Shown: positions 47,201 through 59,463, numbered from the stretch's first letter. The stretch is 64,000 nt of DNA from Thelonectria olida (GCA_020736575.1 JAGPYM010000003.1:1488001-1552000); one strand, 5' to 3'. Numbers and translations: made by a program. Notes: a model not told the origin generated them from the letters alone.

Positions 47201-48026
47201 ATGCGCTCGGTTCGTACGTTTCCACGATGTGATTGATCCTTGCTTTGAGGTTGTCGGGAATCAGAGAGAGCTGTGGGGACCTCCTTAAGCTCATCCTACA
47301 AGCATGTTGGATTTCCGCCAGCCACCGGTCTCGATCGTGAGGAAGAGAAAAGAACATGTGCGTCTTGCAATAGGACAGCTTCGGCCACTGCGAAGCCCAC
47401 CACACTTCGATTCCGAATCGAGGACTCGAGCCTTCTTCGTTAAAAGTAGCAACCATGGTCCGGAGAGGGATCTCTACGCGAAGATCTGATTCCTTCGGTT
47501 TGCTACTCGAATGGTAGACTGTGCTGGACCGTTTGTTGACCGGCTGACCCAGCTGTGGAAAGACGGCTTTCGCGGCTTCCAAACCTCCGAACTTGATTAA
47601 GCACTCATTCGTCAGGACCAGATATTCAGAGCGGGCTTTCAGCAGCGTAATATCTGCCTTGAGGGGTCCATGCTGGATAATATCCATGGAGGCATATGGC
47701 ACATCGAGTGGGATAGGAGATAGGCTCGGTGGGGAAACGCCCATTGGCGAGTGGCTGGAAACCCGTCGGTGAATCTTGTCGATCATGGACCCTGAGCCAG
47801 AGTTGTTCTTTTGTAAGCGTCGGGCATTCGTCGAGTTCTTGGTAGGGCTATGTGACAAAGACTCCATTGAGGAGTTGCTGAGCGACCGAATGGCCTTTGT
47901 GAAGGACCGGGACTTTTTGGTATCCATCGTCTCTGCCTCGTCTGCGGGGGTACGCTGAATCGAAACCGGAGAGGTTGTTCGGAGGGTTGGAAGGGGCTTC
48001 CTCCTGATGAACTTGTCGGCGTGCAT
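44255..48026 (-). CDS. Large PH-like and leucine-rich-repeat protein
   Basis: Four exons: 48026-46918, 46859-46399, 46352-45742 and 45688-44255, joined in frame to 1204 residues. I do not recognise a named orthologue. Layout: Ser- and Arg-rich disordered N-terminus (1-100); two regions with the alternating strand pattern of PH-like modules, at about 110-270 (ADITLLKARSEYLVLTNECL, later WWASQWPKLSYCKTHMFFSL) and about 285-400 (KILTFPVAKRII, SYYVVLGPCMCYFLEV); then leucine-rich repeats from about 500 to 970, for example LKKLEIAKCGLGDAGL, then LRVLRLSNCGLNGRQV, then TIRYFSAFDDEDLS; and an acidic Ser/Pro-rich tail. PH followed by LRR recalls the CARMIL family of capping-protein regulators, but no capping-protein-interaction motif is evident. 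The true start is the ATG at 48026. Codon bias and clean splice joins support one gene. Confidence 0.85.
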
Positions 48027-51000
48027 GATCAAAGGATCGAGTCGATTAGGAAGATAGCTCGAGGCTATTGTCCAGGTTTAGGTCGGGAGCGTTATCTCAA
48101 GAAGCATGTATATGGAGAATTCGGCTGTAAACTTCAAAAGCTTTTCTGGATGATGTCAAGCACGAAAGCAACGCGGAGGACTGGGCAACCCTACTCAGAC
48201 ACGAAGAGAGACAGCTCCTGAGGGGCGGAGGAGAGTCAGAGCGGAAGTCCAGGCGGAATGGGCAACCGTGGAGGGGGTCAGTTCGACGTCAATTTGTCTC
48301 GGAGCTCGGTTACTTTGTCTTGGATTTTGGGAAATCAACCCAAGACCCCCCGCATGCGTCGCTCGTGGGATGCTCTAGCGCCAGGGCCTTCCTTTCAGTG
48401 TGTTGGGCTTTTGGGTGACTAACCCAGAGTCTGATATGATATGAGCTCTGGGGGGGTGATGTCACGTATGAAGCCCGAGGACTAGAGGCCCTACGACGCT
48501 ATGCTCGAGGAACGTAAAGAAGGAGGTCACAATAGGGAGCGGGCTGGGTCGTAGGTTCAGCGGGAGAGCGTGACAGTGGAAGAGAGAGGTTCAGGACGAA
48601 TCCTTGCGGGTGACGTTGAGACGAGGCCAAGAGCGGTGGCCGAAGAACATGTCAGGTCTGGATTACGTCGCAGGCATGCTATAGGGCAGCCAGACACGAG
48701 GAGGTATGAATGCGGAGGCGGGGCAACGACCAAGAGCAACCGCAAATTGGCAGTGAAGAAAGACGAGGCCTTGCAGTCAGAACTCGAGAGGGCGTGAAAG
48801 GATAGGAGAGGAGAGGAGAGGAGTGAAGGCTTAGTTAAAGCACCAGGAGAGTCGGAGAGAGGGAGGTGGAGGTGGCCACAAGTCGGGCTCGTGGCGCAAA
48901 CGGAAGAAAATGAAGGACGAATTAGGCTGGCCGCCACAGGCAGTCGAGTCGGTCCGTTGGATGCCGAACAGCAATAGAAGGGAAGGTGGTAACAAAAGGG
49001 AAAGGAGAAAGAGACAAAATAACAGACGATGCTTCTTTTCGATCTGGAGAGGCAGAGATGTTTTGGGGGAAGGAAGCAAAAGTTGGAGAACAGCAAGCAA
49101 GTGGAGGAGGTGGAAAAGCTATGGCAATTGTTTGATGGTGTGAGGGTCGTTGTCGAGTGAAAAAGAGCCCCATATCAGCTTGACTGGCCCCAGCAGAAGC
49201 GGCGGCATCAACATCAGCAAGTCCAGGGTCAATCAGCATTGGATCCGGCATCCGCGCTAGCATCTTGCACGGCGTCCCAGACTGGGCTGTCGACGTCGTC
49301 GTCATTGTGCTGCGGCCGGGGGAGAGGGTCGGTGTCGTAGCGTAGCGAGTGTGAGTGGCCCCTCCAATCCCTACCTCGTAACAACAATCCATACGAATGG
49401 CCCCCTCTCCCGCCAGGACTGCGCTCTACGCGCTGAAGCCGCTGACTTAGCTGTTGTAGGGACGAAAGCTCGTTGTTGCACGTTGGCAACAGGCGGTGGA
49501 GCTTCCCGTCTGCTTGTTGATGATGATGGTGTGCCCGTTTGCAGTCCAAAGTTGGTCCGACGATGATAAGCCGCCCGTCCACCCGCGCCCACACACACGC
49601 TCACGCAGACACAATGCTGCATTGCTGCACGCAAAATGCATCCATATCGGCACGTTTGAACTCTGCTGAAGGGTGGGAAAACCGTGGCAGTGGCACAGCA
49701 GGGGAACCAGATTGGGACTACCTCGTAACGTCACCCACCCGACCCGACCTTATGACAGATCTCGATCGCTGGGAATTAGCTGTAGCGAATTGAGTGAGCC
49801 AGCCCAGAGATTGCAGGACGTCACTCTCTTGTGACCTAGGCCAGACCCTCCGGAAGGAGAAGCGCTGAGACTTGGAAAATCCATGGTCCAGGACCAAAGG
49901 CCCCGATTACCCAGGATTCGAATGGCGCGGTTCAAGGTTGCAGAGCGTTGCAGCTTGTGAGTTGGGCGTCCTTTCAATTTTTCAGCCTGCCTTACTTGGG
50001 CTTAGGCAACATCAAGAACCAGGGACGAAGCCATGATGCCCCAATGATGCCTGGATACTTCCTCCCATCCCTTGGTTTACCCCTCCTTGAAGATGGCCCG
50101 GCCAATGATGCCCTGGTTCCGTTCAACCATCGTGGGATTAGCACGTTTATAGCCCCTTCAAATACGCTTGCAGCTCCATCGTCAAGACCAAGCCCAGCTG
50201 AACTGTCCCTCATCTCTCCCCGCTCCTCCAAGCAAAAAGGTTTGGAGTTTTCGATTTCGTGAGCAGAACAATGGGATGACTTCCAGAGCTCTCGGGCTTG
50301 TTGCGGTTCGTATGCGTATGCGAGTGGGTGTTGGTGGAGTGTCTTTCACTTTCAGTGGGAAAGCATGCAGTTCTGCGCCGCAATTGAACCAGCGCAAAAG
50401 GCATGCGCACACACATTCGCTCGTGGTGCCCATTATCATGCCTGGAAGTGCATGAATACTGTCGACGTCGTATCGGCATCTCGTGTTTTGCTGTGGCTTG
50501 CCCATGTCGTGTTTTCCCCCGAATGTCAGACTTCCATCCGACAAACCCTCATGGTCCCCATTCCATCCCATTTACCGTACCCGCTTTGAGCCTGATGTGC
50601 CGGGCGGATTTTGAAATTTAGGGGTCCAACTCTTCGTAGCCTTGGGAACGCCGGTGACCTGAATGAAAGACCATGCTGATGGGGCTGATGAGTGATGGGT
50701 GATTGCTTTACGAGCATTTGAGACTGCCCAAGCCGCCAAGCCACCCACTACTTCGTAGTAGGATCTCTGCAGCGCATCTTCGTCAAGACAACCATGTCGT
50801 ATCGCTGCCGCTTTCCCCTCGAGGCTGATTCCAGACCGGGCCACCATCGCATCGCAACTCGTGAGCTTTTCAGGCAATAGTTGCGTAAAAAGTCAATCCA
50901 TTGAATCCGGCGTCTGGGTGTCCTTTCATCTTGCAGCGTCAGGATTGGCACGGAGCTTGTGAAACCCACCCAGGAAGCTCGCTCAGGTCCGGCGAGTCCG

Positions 51001-51863
51001 TGACAAGTCCAGGTTCACCGTCGTACTTTCCGTAGTGGCTTCAGTGCCTTTGCTCAGTCGTCCGCCATGGATGCCCCCTGGTTCGTTGCTTGGCTCCGAA
51101 GGCGAGACGCTGAGCGGCGCTTATTGCAACGGGCCATGACTCTGCACCTGACTCCAGCTTGAACCAGCCTCTCGGCAGCAAAAAGGTGGAACAAGCTTTC
51201 CCCTTCCCCTTTGGGAAAAGCTTACAAGGCCCTGTCCGAATCCCCACATATGACGTGCTTCCTTCGAGGTCGGTAAGTCGGCAGCTTGGGAGCTTCCGGG
51301 GAGCCGCGTGTCCTTCCTGTGGCTTGGTAGCGGTCGATCATGTGGCTGTAGAACTGTGGCGGGTGAGGATTGCAAGTGTGGCTCACTCTCCGGACTGTGG
51401 CGCTGCGGATCAAACTTAATCCTATCGCCACATCCTGCTCTTCAACAGTTCGACACAACGTGGGGAAAATAACCACTCTCGACACCACTCTCGACACCGC
51501 TCTCGGGCAGCCTTTACCCATCTTGGAAAGTCCTGGCGGTGGCAGAATTCAACGGAACGGTCCAACGTTGGCATTCGGCGTCTTTCGGCCACCGGTTTTC
51601 GGCTTTTCTCCTCTTTACGCACCACTGCTCCCTCTTATATCGCGTCCCAATTCCTCTCCGAGGCGTGCTCTAGGGTTCAGCCGTCATCCCCCGCTTCCTT
51701 CCGCCCTCGCTCATTGCGTGCGCGACTTGTTGCTGGCCTTGATCTCGTTGTCATCGTCCAGCTTCCCCCTCATCATCCTTCAATTGTTTGTTGGGTGATT
51801 GAAAAACCTTCAATATCCCGTCAGTTATATTCTCAGTGGGGAACTACCACGCTCGCACGAACA
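48027..51863. other. Divergent 3.8 kb spacer between the PH/LRR gene and CBR1
   Basis: Should hold both promoters. The left part, to about 49150, is G+A-rich on the plus strand, meaning a C+T-rich leader for the PH/LRR gene. The right end (about 51600-51860) is the CBR1 leader. A TACTTCGTA inverted repeat lies at 50747-50759. A minus-strand frame at 48922-49392 begins with a real ATG but lacks convincing codon bias. No gene called. Confidence 0.5.
50747..50759. repeat. Short inverted repeat with TACTTCGTA core
   Basis: ACTAC, spacer TTC, then GTAGT. Confidence 0.7.
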
Positions 51864-53033
51864 ATGGCTTCCGAGGGGCTGCTTCAGCGGAAGTACATCG
51901 ACTACATCTACATGCCCGGCATTCTGCTCGTCTTCGGCACTCTCATCGTCAAGAAGGAATGGGCTCCATACGCTGCTCTCCTGGCTGTCGCCTGGGGTAT
52001 CTTCAACTTCAATGCCATGCGTGAGTTACTTCCGTTCATCCCCGCTTCTGGGCAGCTGAGATGAAGAGAACACAAGCTTACACAGGGACAGAGATTCGCA
52101 AGGTCCTGAAGCCCGATGTCTTCCAGGAGTTTGAGCTCGAGGAGAAGACTGTCATTTCTCACAACGTCGCCATGTAAGCTTTGGCCTATCCCCATGCCTA
52201 GCCCAGCTCTACAAGCAATCGGAAAGTTTCAATTCTGACAGATCTTCAAAAACAGCTACCGCTTCAAGCTCCCTAACCCCTCCGACATCCTCGGTCTCCC
52301 CATCGGTCAACACATTTCCATTGGAGCCAACCTTCCTCAACCTGATGGCAAGAACAAGGAAATTGTCCGCTCTTACACCCCCGTCTCTGGTGACCACCAG
52401 CCTGGCTACTTTGATGTCCTCATCAAGTCCTACCCCCAGGGCAACATCTCCAAGCATATGGCTTCCCTCATGGTGGGCCAGACTATCCGAGTTCGCGGCC
52501 CCAAGGGCGCCTTTACTTACACGCCCAACATGGTTCGGCACTTCGGAATGATCGCCGGCGGAACCGGAATTACCCCGATGCTGCAAGTTATGCGAGCCAT
52601 TGCCCGAGGCCGAGAGGCCGGAGACAAGACCGAGGTCGACCTGATCTTTGCCAATGTTACTCCTCAGGATATACTTCTGATGGAAGACCTTGATTCCCTC
52701 GCCGCAAAGGACTCCGGCATCCGCGTCCACTATGTCCTTGACAAGCCCCCGGAGGGCTGGACTGGCGGTGTTGGCTATGTCACCGGCGACATGATCACCG
52801 TAAGTTCTCCGCTCCCCCGTGTCCCCCGCATTCTGCGGCATGCACGAGTCACGTAGCCAAATATGTACTAACCCCTTCTGCAGAAATGGCTGCCCGCGCC
52901 CGCCGACGATGTCAAGATTCTTCTGTGCGGTCCTCCCCCCATGGTTAGCGGCCTGAAGAAGACCACTGAGAGTCTTGGGTTCAAGAAGGCCCGTCCCGTC
53001 AGCAAGCTCGAGGACCAGGTCTTTGCCTTCTAA
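51864..53033 (+). CDS. CBR1: NADH-cytochrome b5 reductase
   Basis: FAD enzyme that passes electrons from NADH to cytochrome b5 for fatty-acid desaturation, sterol synthesis and the final step of diphthamide formation, at the ER or mitochondrial outer membrane. Exons 51864-52020, 52086-52173, 52256-52799 and 52884-53033 give 312 residues. The N-terminus has two hydrophobic stretches, about residues 16-29 ([14 protein letters not shown]) and 33-50 ([17 protein letters not shown]), for membrane anchoring. FAD-binding motif RSYTPVS is at 120-126. The NADH-binding loop [10 protein letters not shown] is at 183-192 and CGPPPM is near the end. The protein stops with DQVFAF, typical of this family. 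The ATG at 51864 is preferred over upstream codons in the open frame because [16 protein letters not shown] begins the family's membrane region. CBR1 versus the mitochondrial MCR1 is decided by this N-terminus and is moderately certain. Confidence 0.92.
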
Positions 53034-53532
53034 ACATGCACAACCATGAACCTAAAGTGGGGATGGACGAGGAGGGACGATAATCTTGCCTGATTGAGAA
53101 AATCCCTCGCTCAAGCAGCTATCTAACTTGGCAGCTATGTTTTTGGAAGGAGAAAAGAGTGCAGAGCGGCTCTCATTATGGCGTCTTTAGACCATCGACG
53201 ACTTGACGAGTAATGTGTCAGGGAGAACGCATCCATGTAATATTCAAGTCATGTCGGCGCCGATACCTATATAGATAATTTTGTAAGCCTTGTTCTATCG
53301 GAAGAAAGCTTTCGGCATCACGACATCGTGGCACCTCAACCTCGGGCACGACGGAGGAAATGACAAAAAAACTTATCGCAAGAACGCTTTTCATTTTGCC
53401 CTACTCCGTGTTTGTTTTAAACTCATCTAACTGAAACATATAATACAACTGCTTATCCTATTTGGCACCCCAAGGCATTTTCGCACGGATCATTCTGAAG
53501 CTATGTAAAAGCCCTCTAATTGATTAACCCCT
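53034..53532. other. Convergent spacer between CBR1 and CTR9
   Basis: Contains the two 3' untranslated regions. Nothing else seen. Confidence 0.6.
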
Positions 53533-56500
53533 TCACTCGTCGTCGTCATCCGCATTCGCCATGCTTGTATCGGCCTTGTCTTCGCCATTCTCATCAGCGG
53601 CGTCGTTTTCATCTTCGTCGTCACTTTCCACGACACGTCCACGACGAGCCCGCTTATGCTGTGAGCGAGGAGCCAACTCCTCCTCATCCTCGTCATCGTC
53701 GCCGCCCTGGGTGGGCTCATCCACGTCCATCTTCTCATCGGCAGATCCCTCATCGGCCTCTTCGAGAGGAGTTTCCTCTCGTTCTAGGTCTTGTTCGGCA
53801 CGGTCAAGAGCATCATCGTCATCGTCACCGCTGTCAACCACAATCTCCTCAGACTTGTACTTGGCCGACTCCTTCTTGGTGAGACGACGTCTCTTTTTCG
53901 TTTGTGTTTCCCCCTCCGAGTCCTCATCGTCTTGTTCACTCTTCTTCTTCTTCTTCTTGCCTCCAGACTTCCTCGGCCTCGGTTCGCCACCCTCCGAGCG
54001 ACGTGCTGCTGGCTTTCTTTTTCTCTTGACCCTGACTCCCTCACTATCCGTGGTCAGCTCGGCTTCCATACGAGCTCGCTCCTCTTCCTCGCGTTCTTGG
54101 AGGAGAGCCCGGTCCTTGGCAGCGATAGCCTCACGCTCCTTCTTGATGTTTTCCTGTCGTTGTCGTTCCTGTTCCAAAACCTTCTCGCGCTCCTCTTCAC
54201 GGCGCTTGAGTTCAGTCTCTCTCTGCGCTCGGGCAGCCTGGATCTTCTCTTTGTTCTTCTCCTCCCACTCTTTCTGCTTGCCAATAGCTCTCTCGAGCTG
54301 TTTGCGCAAGGTATTACGAGCCATGTTGGCACGTTGCTCAACATCATGCTTGGGGTACGGTGTTTTGGGATGAGCGGCGATCTCGTCGAGAGATGTGATG
54401 GCAGCCTCCAAGCCCTCTGCCGCCTTTTCGAGCTGCTCTGATGTGCGCTTGTTCTCTGGTAGCACCTGAATCGTGGTGACAAGTTGGATTTGCACGAATG
54501 CAACATTGAACTTGTAATGAACCTGCTCAGGAGCAACCTCAAGGGCCTAAACATCTAGTCAGTATGGAATGACGCATGCACGAGTATTGGGGGCTTACCT
54601 TTTGTGCACATTCGAGAGCCTTGCTGTAAGAATCAATGTCGCGTTCCGCACGACCTCGGTTCAGCCAAGTCCGGCCCAAGCATGAAAAGATTGTGGGATC
54701 GTTGGCCTTTCCATCCCGAGAAAGAGCAATCTCGTAGTGCTCGATCGCCTTCGAGTATTGCCTCAACTCGGCATAAATATGGCCCAAGTTCACGTACAGA
54801 TGAGAGTCTCTGAGTGTCTCGCGAACCTTGCTAAAGATGCTCAGCGCAGATTTGTAGTCCCTCTTATCCTCAACGAGAGCAATTGCAACACCTTGGGCGG
54901 CATATGCATTCTTGGGGTCGAGGGAGAGCGCCTTTTCAAAGAATTCTACAGCCTTGCCGTACGTGGCGCTCCTCTTCTGCTTGTCCGACTCGGATTCGCG
55001 GCGCATCTCTCTGGCTTGAGTCAAATAAAGATTTCCCATTCCAACCAAAGCATGTCGGTCATGCTTGTCGTAGTGTTGTAGTGTGTGCTTGTAGTGGCGG
55101 AATTCAGGGTCTTCGCCAATGTTCGCCGGGCGTTTTCTTGAGTGAACTTTGCCCAGGTACCAGCCATAAAGCGCACGAACTTCGAGATCAGTGTTGTTCT
55201 CCTGGTAGAGCTTGGCGACTGCATCAGGACCTTCCTTGTTCGGGTTCTTCCTGAGCTTGATGTAGGCAAGTCTCGCTCGAGCATCCGTGTAATCATCATG
55301 GCGAGCAAGGAGACCTTCGTAGACCTCAATAGCCTTCTCAGTCAGGCTTCGCGACTCGTAACTCCGGGCAAGGTTGAAGCTGATGGTCGATACCAGTGCA
55401 TCGGTGTCCATCTCAGGGTCCTTTTCGCCAATCTTCATGCAAGCGCCCAACGCTGCCTCGAACATTTCACTAGCGAGCTCATGCTTCTCCGCTTGTGAGT
55501 GGAAGCAGCCAATGTTGTTCAGAAGCTGTGGAGGCAGAAATTTTCTCAGGGCAGCGCGAATCTCATCATCATCCGTCAGATCCTTGGGTTGTTCCGAGGC
55601 AGGAATCTGGTCGAGCTCGAGCTGTTCCACTTGCTGCAAGCACTGCAACGACTTCTCTGGGAAGTCTGTTTCGTACAGGCGAGCCAGGTTGAGAAGAACC
55701 GATGCGTCCGGAGCGATGGTCTTCTTCGGATCTTTCCAAGCATTCCGGACTCCTTCTAGAAGAGTAATGGCTTTCTTCAGCTCAGCAGACTTGTCCTCTT
55801 TATTATCACCATACTGGTTCGCAAAAACCTCCTCTGCATACAATGTACCAAGAAGGATCATTGCCTCATGATTCTTAGACTGTTGAATCATCTTCTCCAA
55901 TCGAAGCTTAGCTTCTCCGAGGTCATTCTTCAGTACGGAAAGCTGGGCGACACCAAATTTGGCTGGAAGATAACCTGTCTCAGCGCCTCCGCGCGCGTCG
56001 TCAGCACGTCGATAGTAGTCGCTTGCGCGCTCAGTGTTGCCAGTGTAGTGTTCTTTTCTTGCAAGAAGGTACCAGCCGTCACTGGCGATGGCGTTGACAT
56101 CTGTGTACTGGATTGCCTTGTGAGATAGCTTGTCCACATTGTCCCAGTTCTTTCGGGTGAGGAAGTAACCGGACAGCGTAGAGCAGGTAAGGGGGAGATC
56201 TTTGTCGAGCTTAAATGACTTCAGAGTGTATTCAGTCATGGCTTTCTTGTAGAGCTTGAGGAACTCGTCGCTGTTAACTGGAACATGCCCGCTTGAATCA
56301 AGATAAAACAAACCAAGGAGGGTATTGGCGACCGTAGAATTTGGGTTGATTTCGAGACACCTCTCCCAGGCTATTTTGGCATCGTCCTTGAATCCAAGCT
56401 GCCAGAAACAACAGCCGATACCGATTCGAGGGTCGGGATCAACCAGGTCAGGCATCTTCTGCAAGACATCTTGATAAATGGCAAGGGATTCAGGGTACTT

Positions 56501-57196
56501 GTGCATGGAGAAGAGCGCACGCGCCTTTCCCATTAATGCAAGCATGTTCTTCCCCTGAGAAACTCGGAGAGCGTCATCAAAGGACTTGATGGCCGTTTTG
56601 AGAAGCTCGTTCTTTTCGGATCCAATGCCTCCGGCCGTCTTGGATGGGGCTTGTAAAGAGGCTCTCAGAAGCAAGAGAACGCCACGGGCAAGGAAGATGG
56701 GCGGAAACGAAGGGTTGAGTCGGGCAGCGTCGTTGAGCGATGACGTCGCCAGCTGGAGATAGTATTCCTTAGTCTTCGCATCGGACACTCGAGTACCGTC
56801 TGGCGCGACACGAGGGGCTTCTCGACTTTTCCACAAGTACATCCAACACAAACAGCAGATCATGCTGACTTTATCACGCGGGTTCGTGCTGTTGTTTTGG
56901 ATGGCGGCACCGCCACGGATGAGCATCTCGATGGCATGGTCGATTTTGTGCTGCTTCGCATATGCGAGAGCGACGGTCATCCAGTAGGTTTTTGCGGCGC
57001 GCTCGTTTTCGAAAAGAGTACAGAGCTCCGTGGGATCATCGACCAGGAGTTCAAGATCAATTTCGACGGCTTCGTCTTCCTGGTCGCCCTGAACAGGAAT
57101 GTCGATGGCGGAAGGAATATCAGTGAATCGTGTGCTCTTTGGCAAAGCGGCAGCCTCGCCGCTGACACCATTCGCGCCGTTCCGTAGAGCCGCCAT
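53533..57196 (-). CDS. CTR9: Paf1 complex subunit Ctr9 (TPR protein)
   Basis: Scaffold of the nuclear Paf1 complex, which rides on elongating RNA polymerase II and promotes histone H2B ubiquitylation and H3 methylation. Exons 57196-54599 and 54546-53533 join in phase 0 to 1203 residues. Most of the protein is tetratricopeptide repeats, visible for instance at GIGCCFWQLGFKDDAKIAWE, LKSFKLDKDLPLTCS, LVGMGNLYLTQARE and LYVNLGHIYAELRQYSKAIE. The second exon starts ALEVAPEQVHYKFNVAFVQI, a well conserved Ctr9 block. The last 300 residues are a charged coiled coil (KEWEEKNKEKIQAARAQRET) followed by alternating acidic and basic disordered tail with KKRRR patches, as in other Ctr9 proteins. The ATG at 57196 is the first true ATG; a TTG three codons upstream is an artefact. 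Confidence 0.94.
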
Positions 57197-58419
57197 ATCT
57201 GTCAAGACAGGTCGTCCGAGGGAAGAAGAGAGGGAGGGTCAGGTGGGATTCGACGAGTGATGGAGGAGGAACGCGTCGCTGAAAGCTGCGATGCGCCTCG
57301 AGACAAAGGACTAGCAGCTCATCGGCCAGTTCAAAGTCCAGAGCGCATATCCAATGGCGATGCTCTTAGGTTTCGATGGACAGCGCTGGTATGCGCGGGC
57401 GAGAAAGTTGTGGCGATGGGAATTCGTGAGTGAGTTGTCGTCGTGTTAAATTTGTTCCTGCGTCGTCAGGCTGGTGGAGAGAATTATTAGAAGCCTCTCA
57501 GTCTCAGGGACAAAAGCAGCGTGTATGGCCCGTGCGACAATGGAAGGGACATGCCCAATCCTCGGCGGGGCGAATGCAGGCGCGCGCAGGCTAGTGGTTG
57601 GTTGCATGGACTCCACCTTCACGGGGGGGGGCTCCGAGTGCAACTTCCACCAACCTCGACTCTATCAAGGTACCTTGAGACGCCATCGTGAAGAGATAGT
57701 AACACGAATGAACCGTTTCATAGCGAGGAGTCTGCTAATATGCAGCAATGAAAAATCAGTGTCCGAGGAAATATCCCTACAAAATAATTCTGAAATAGGT
57801 ATTGTTTAGATAAAGCCAACCTCGTTGATCAACCTCTCGACGATGAACCAGGACAGATCCGGCCAGCAGAGAGGCAAGCCTGCATCAACTTATGGCATTG
57901 CCATTCCTAAGCTAGCAGGGCCTAACGAGATGGTTGCATCTATCTAAAGACAACATGCATTGACCTAGCTGGCCGTGTTCAACATGAATCTTTCATCAGT
58001 CATTCCGTCAAGTTGCCCATATTTCCGTCCCAGGATCGGTACTTCGTAACTGGCATATCTGGACGTGAATGGTTACATTTTCTACTACCTGCCTTACATA
58101 TCTGGTTTCTGGCGATTCATATTACGGTGTGCCAATCAAAATGGGGCAACTCATTGTCCACTGGCACAAACCTCACACAGCCTGCCTGGCCGACCAGAGA
58201 GCAGCTGGCACGCAGCTGTCTGCTCTCGTTACCACTGAATCACGAGAGCTCGATAAGCAACTTCCTCCCTTACTCCTTCCTTCATCCAACTTTCTCTTCT
58301 CGCAATCACCAACAGTTGAAAGTGCTTCCACATGCTTTCACCTCTCTATCAACGACAAGCAATCATCAGTAACGAACGTCGATCCACCAACTCGAGAACA
58401 TCGTCTTCTTCTTCGCATC
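57197..58419. promoter_or_regulatory. Divergent spacer between CTR9 and the 58420 gene
   Basis: About 1.2 kb with promoters for both genes. A TACTTCGTA nine-mer lies at 58040-58048. The plus frame is open from 58069 into the 58420 gene, but this part has no codon bias and is taken as leader. Confidence 0.55.
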
Positions 58420-59463
58420 ATGAAACTCAGTGGCTTTAGCCCTGGGTCTCTTGGAGTGCCTGGAGCTCTTCAGCCCAGCTCTCACGCCCGCCGCGAAGAC
58501 AGCGGCTGCTCAGGCTGGGACTGTCTCACCGGAACTGAGCAATTTGGCATCGTCTTCACCATCGTCATCACATCTGTCGTCCTGAGCATTGCATACATGT
58601 ACTACTTCGGCAAAATGACTTCCTCTCATCAAGAAGTGGTGTTGGGTCGACAACGCTCTCGCAGACGGCGCCGAAGACTCTCCAATCAGCGAATCGTCAT
58701 GGCTCAACCCCAAGCGCTACAACAGTACCCAGCAAGAGTGGTCTACCAACCGGTGCTGTATAACCCAATTGGAAACGCTCTCCCTTCCACACTTCCACCT
58801 GTGAATTTGCCTCCAGCTCAGGCTATTCAGGTGCCTCAGCAGCCCGTCCCCATCGTTCCTCCTTTTGCTCCCTACCAGGCTCGGACCTCACAACAAAATG
58901 CTTGGGCAGAAACACCTTCCGGACACCCATCCCATAGCGAATTCGCACTTTCGCCAGAACAACCCACTTGGCTCCAAAGATTCTGTCGAGCGATCAGGAT
59001 TCCGGTAGGAAGAGCCTCAACGATAACAAGTACATCGGTGTCTGGGACCCCAATCCATTCTAGGTTGCGAAGTCCAGTTGGCCAACCGAGAACCAGACGC
59101 AGTAGCTCTCGATCGCCATCTATGCGTCCTCAGAATTCACCCCAGCCCCAAATAGAGAGGGATTGTACTGTCAGCCCTGTGACGGTCCTCCAAAATCACC
59201 AGGCCCGCGAAACAACTCAAAGTGACAGCGATGGGGAACAATCCTCTCGAGCCTCTCGAACCGACGTCGCCACCGTTCACAGCGATGACTTCGAAATGCC
59301 CCCCCGCGCAGCCCCTGATCAAGTGGAGGAGGAACATGCCCGCCCTCCCCAGAATGCGACCAGGAGTTACGATAACAAAAATACAAACAGCGAGGGTAGT
59401 TCTGTAAGTCGCCCAGCTAGTACAAACTATCTGCCGTCGGTCTCTTCGTTTCGGTCGGGATAG
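58420..59463 (+). CDS. Single-pass membrane protein with basic juxtamembrane stretch, unknown function
   Basis: Single exon, 347 residues from the ATG at 58420. I do not recognise a named family. A short N-terminus carries the motif SGCSGWDCLTGTEQFG at about 28-43, followed by one transmembrane segment at 43-63 (GIVFTIVITSVVLSIAYMYY). Immediately after comes a long basic run RQRSRRRRRRLSNQR at about 78-90, a strong cytoplasmic-side signal, so the C-terminus is predicted to face the cytosol. The remaining 250 residues are disordered and rich in Pro, Gln and Ser, with SPxxRP-like and RSSSRSP repeats. Cys30 and Cys35 beside the membrane might pair in the lumen or outside the cell. The frame extends 117 codons upstream but without bias; 58420 was chosen because the protein-like features begin there. 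Similar small membrane proteins of this style are known in Sordariomycetes from memory, without assigned function. Confidence 0.75.
   Translation: MKLSGFSPGSLGVPGALQPSSHARREDSGCSGWDCLTGTEQFGIVFTIVITSVVLSIAYMYYFGKMTSSHQEVVLGRQRSRRRRRRLSNQRIVMAQPQALQQYPARVVYQPVLYNPIGNALPSTLPPVNLPPAQAIQVPQQPVPIVPPFAPYQARTSQQNAWAETPSGHPSHSEFALSPEQPTWLQRFCRAIRIPVGRASTITSTSVSGTPIHSRLRSPVGQPRTRRSSSRSPSMRPQNSPQPQIERDCTVSPVTVLQNHQARETTQSDSDGEQSSRASRTDVATVHSDDFEMPPRAAPDQVEEEHARPPQNATRSYDNKNTNSEGSSVSRPASTNYLPSVSSFRSG

Noticed and set aside
48027..48032. Start of the PH/LRR gene two codons upstream
   Set aside because: That codon is TTG; the first ATG is at 48026.
48922..49392. Minus-strand frame beginning MDCCYEVGIGGATHTRY
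   Set aside because: True ATG and some GC at third positions, but the bias is weak, the second half is C+T-leader-like, and no splice join to the PH/LRR gene was evident.
57197..57205. CTR9 start three codons upstream
   Set aside because: That codon is TTG; the first ATG is at 57196.
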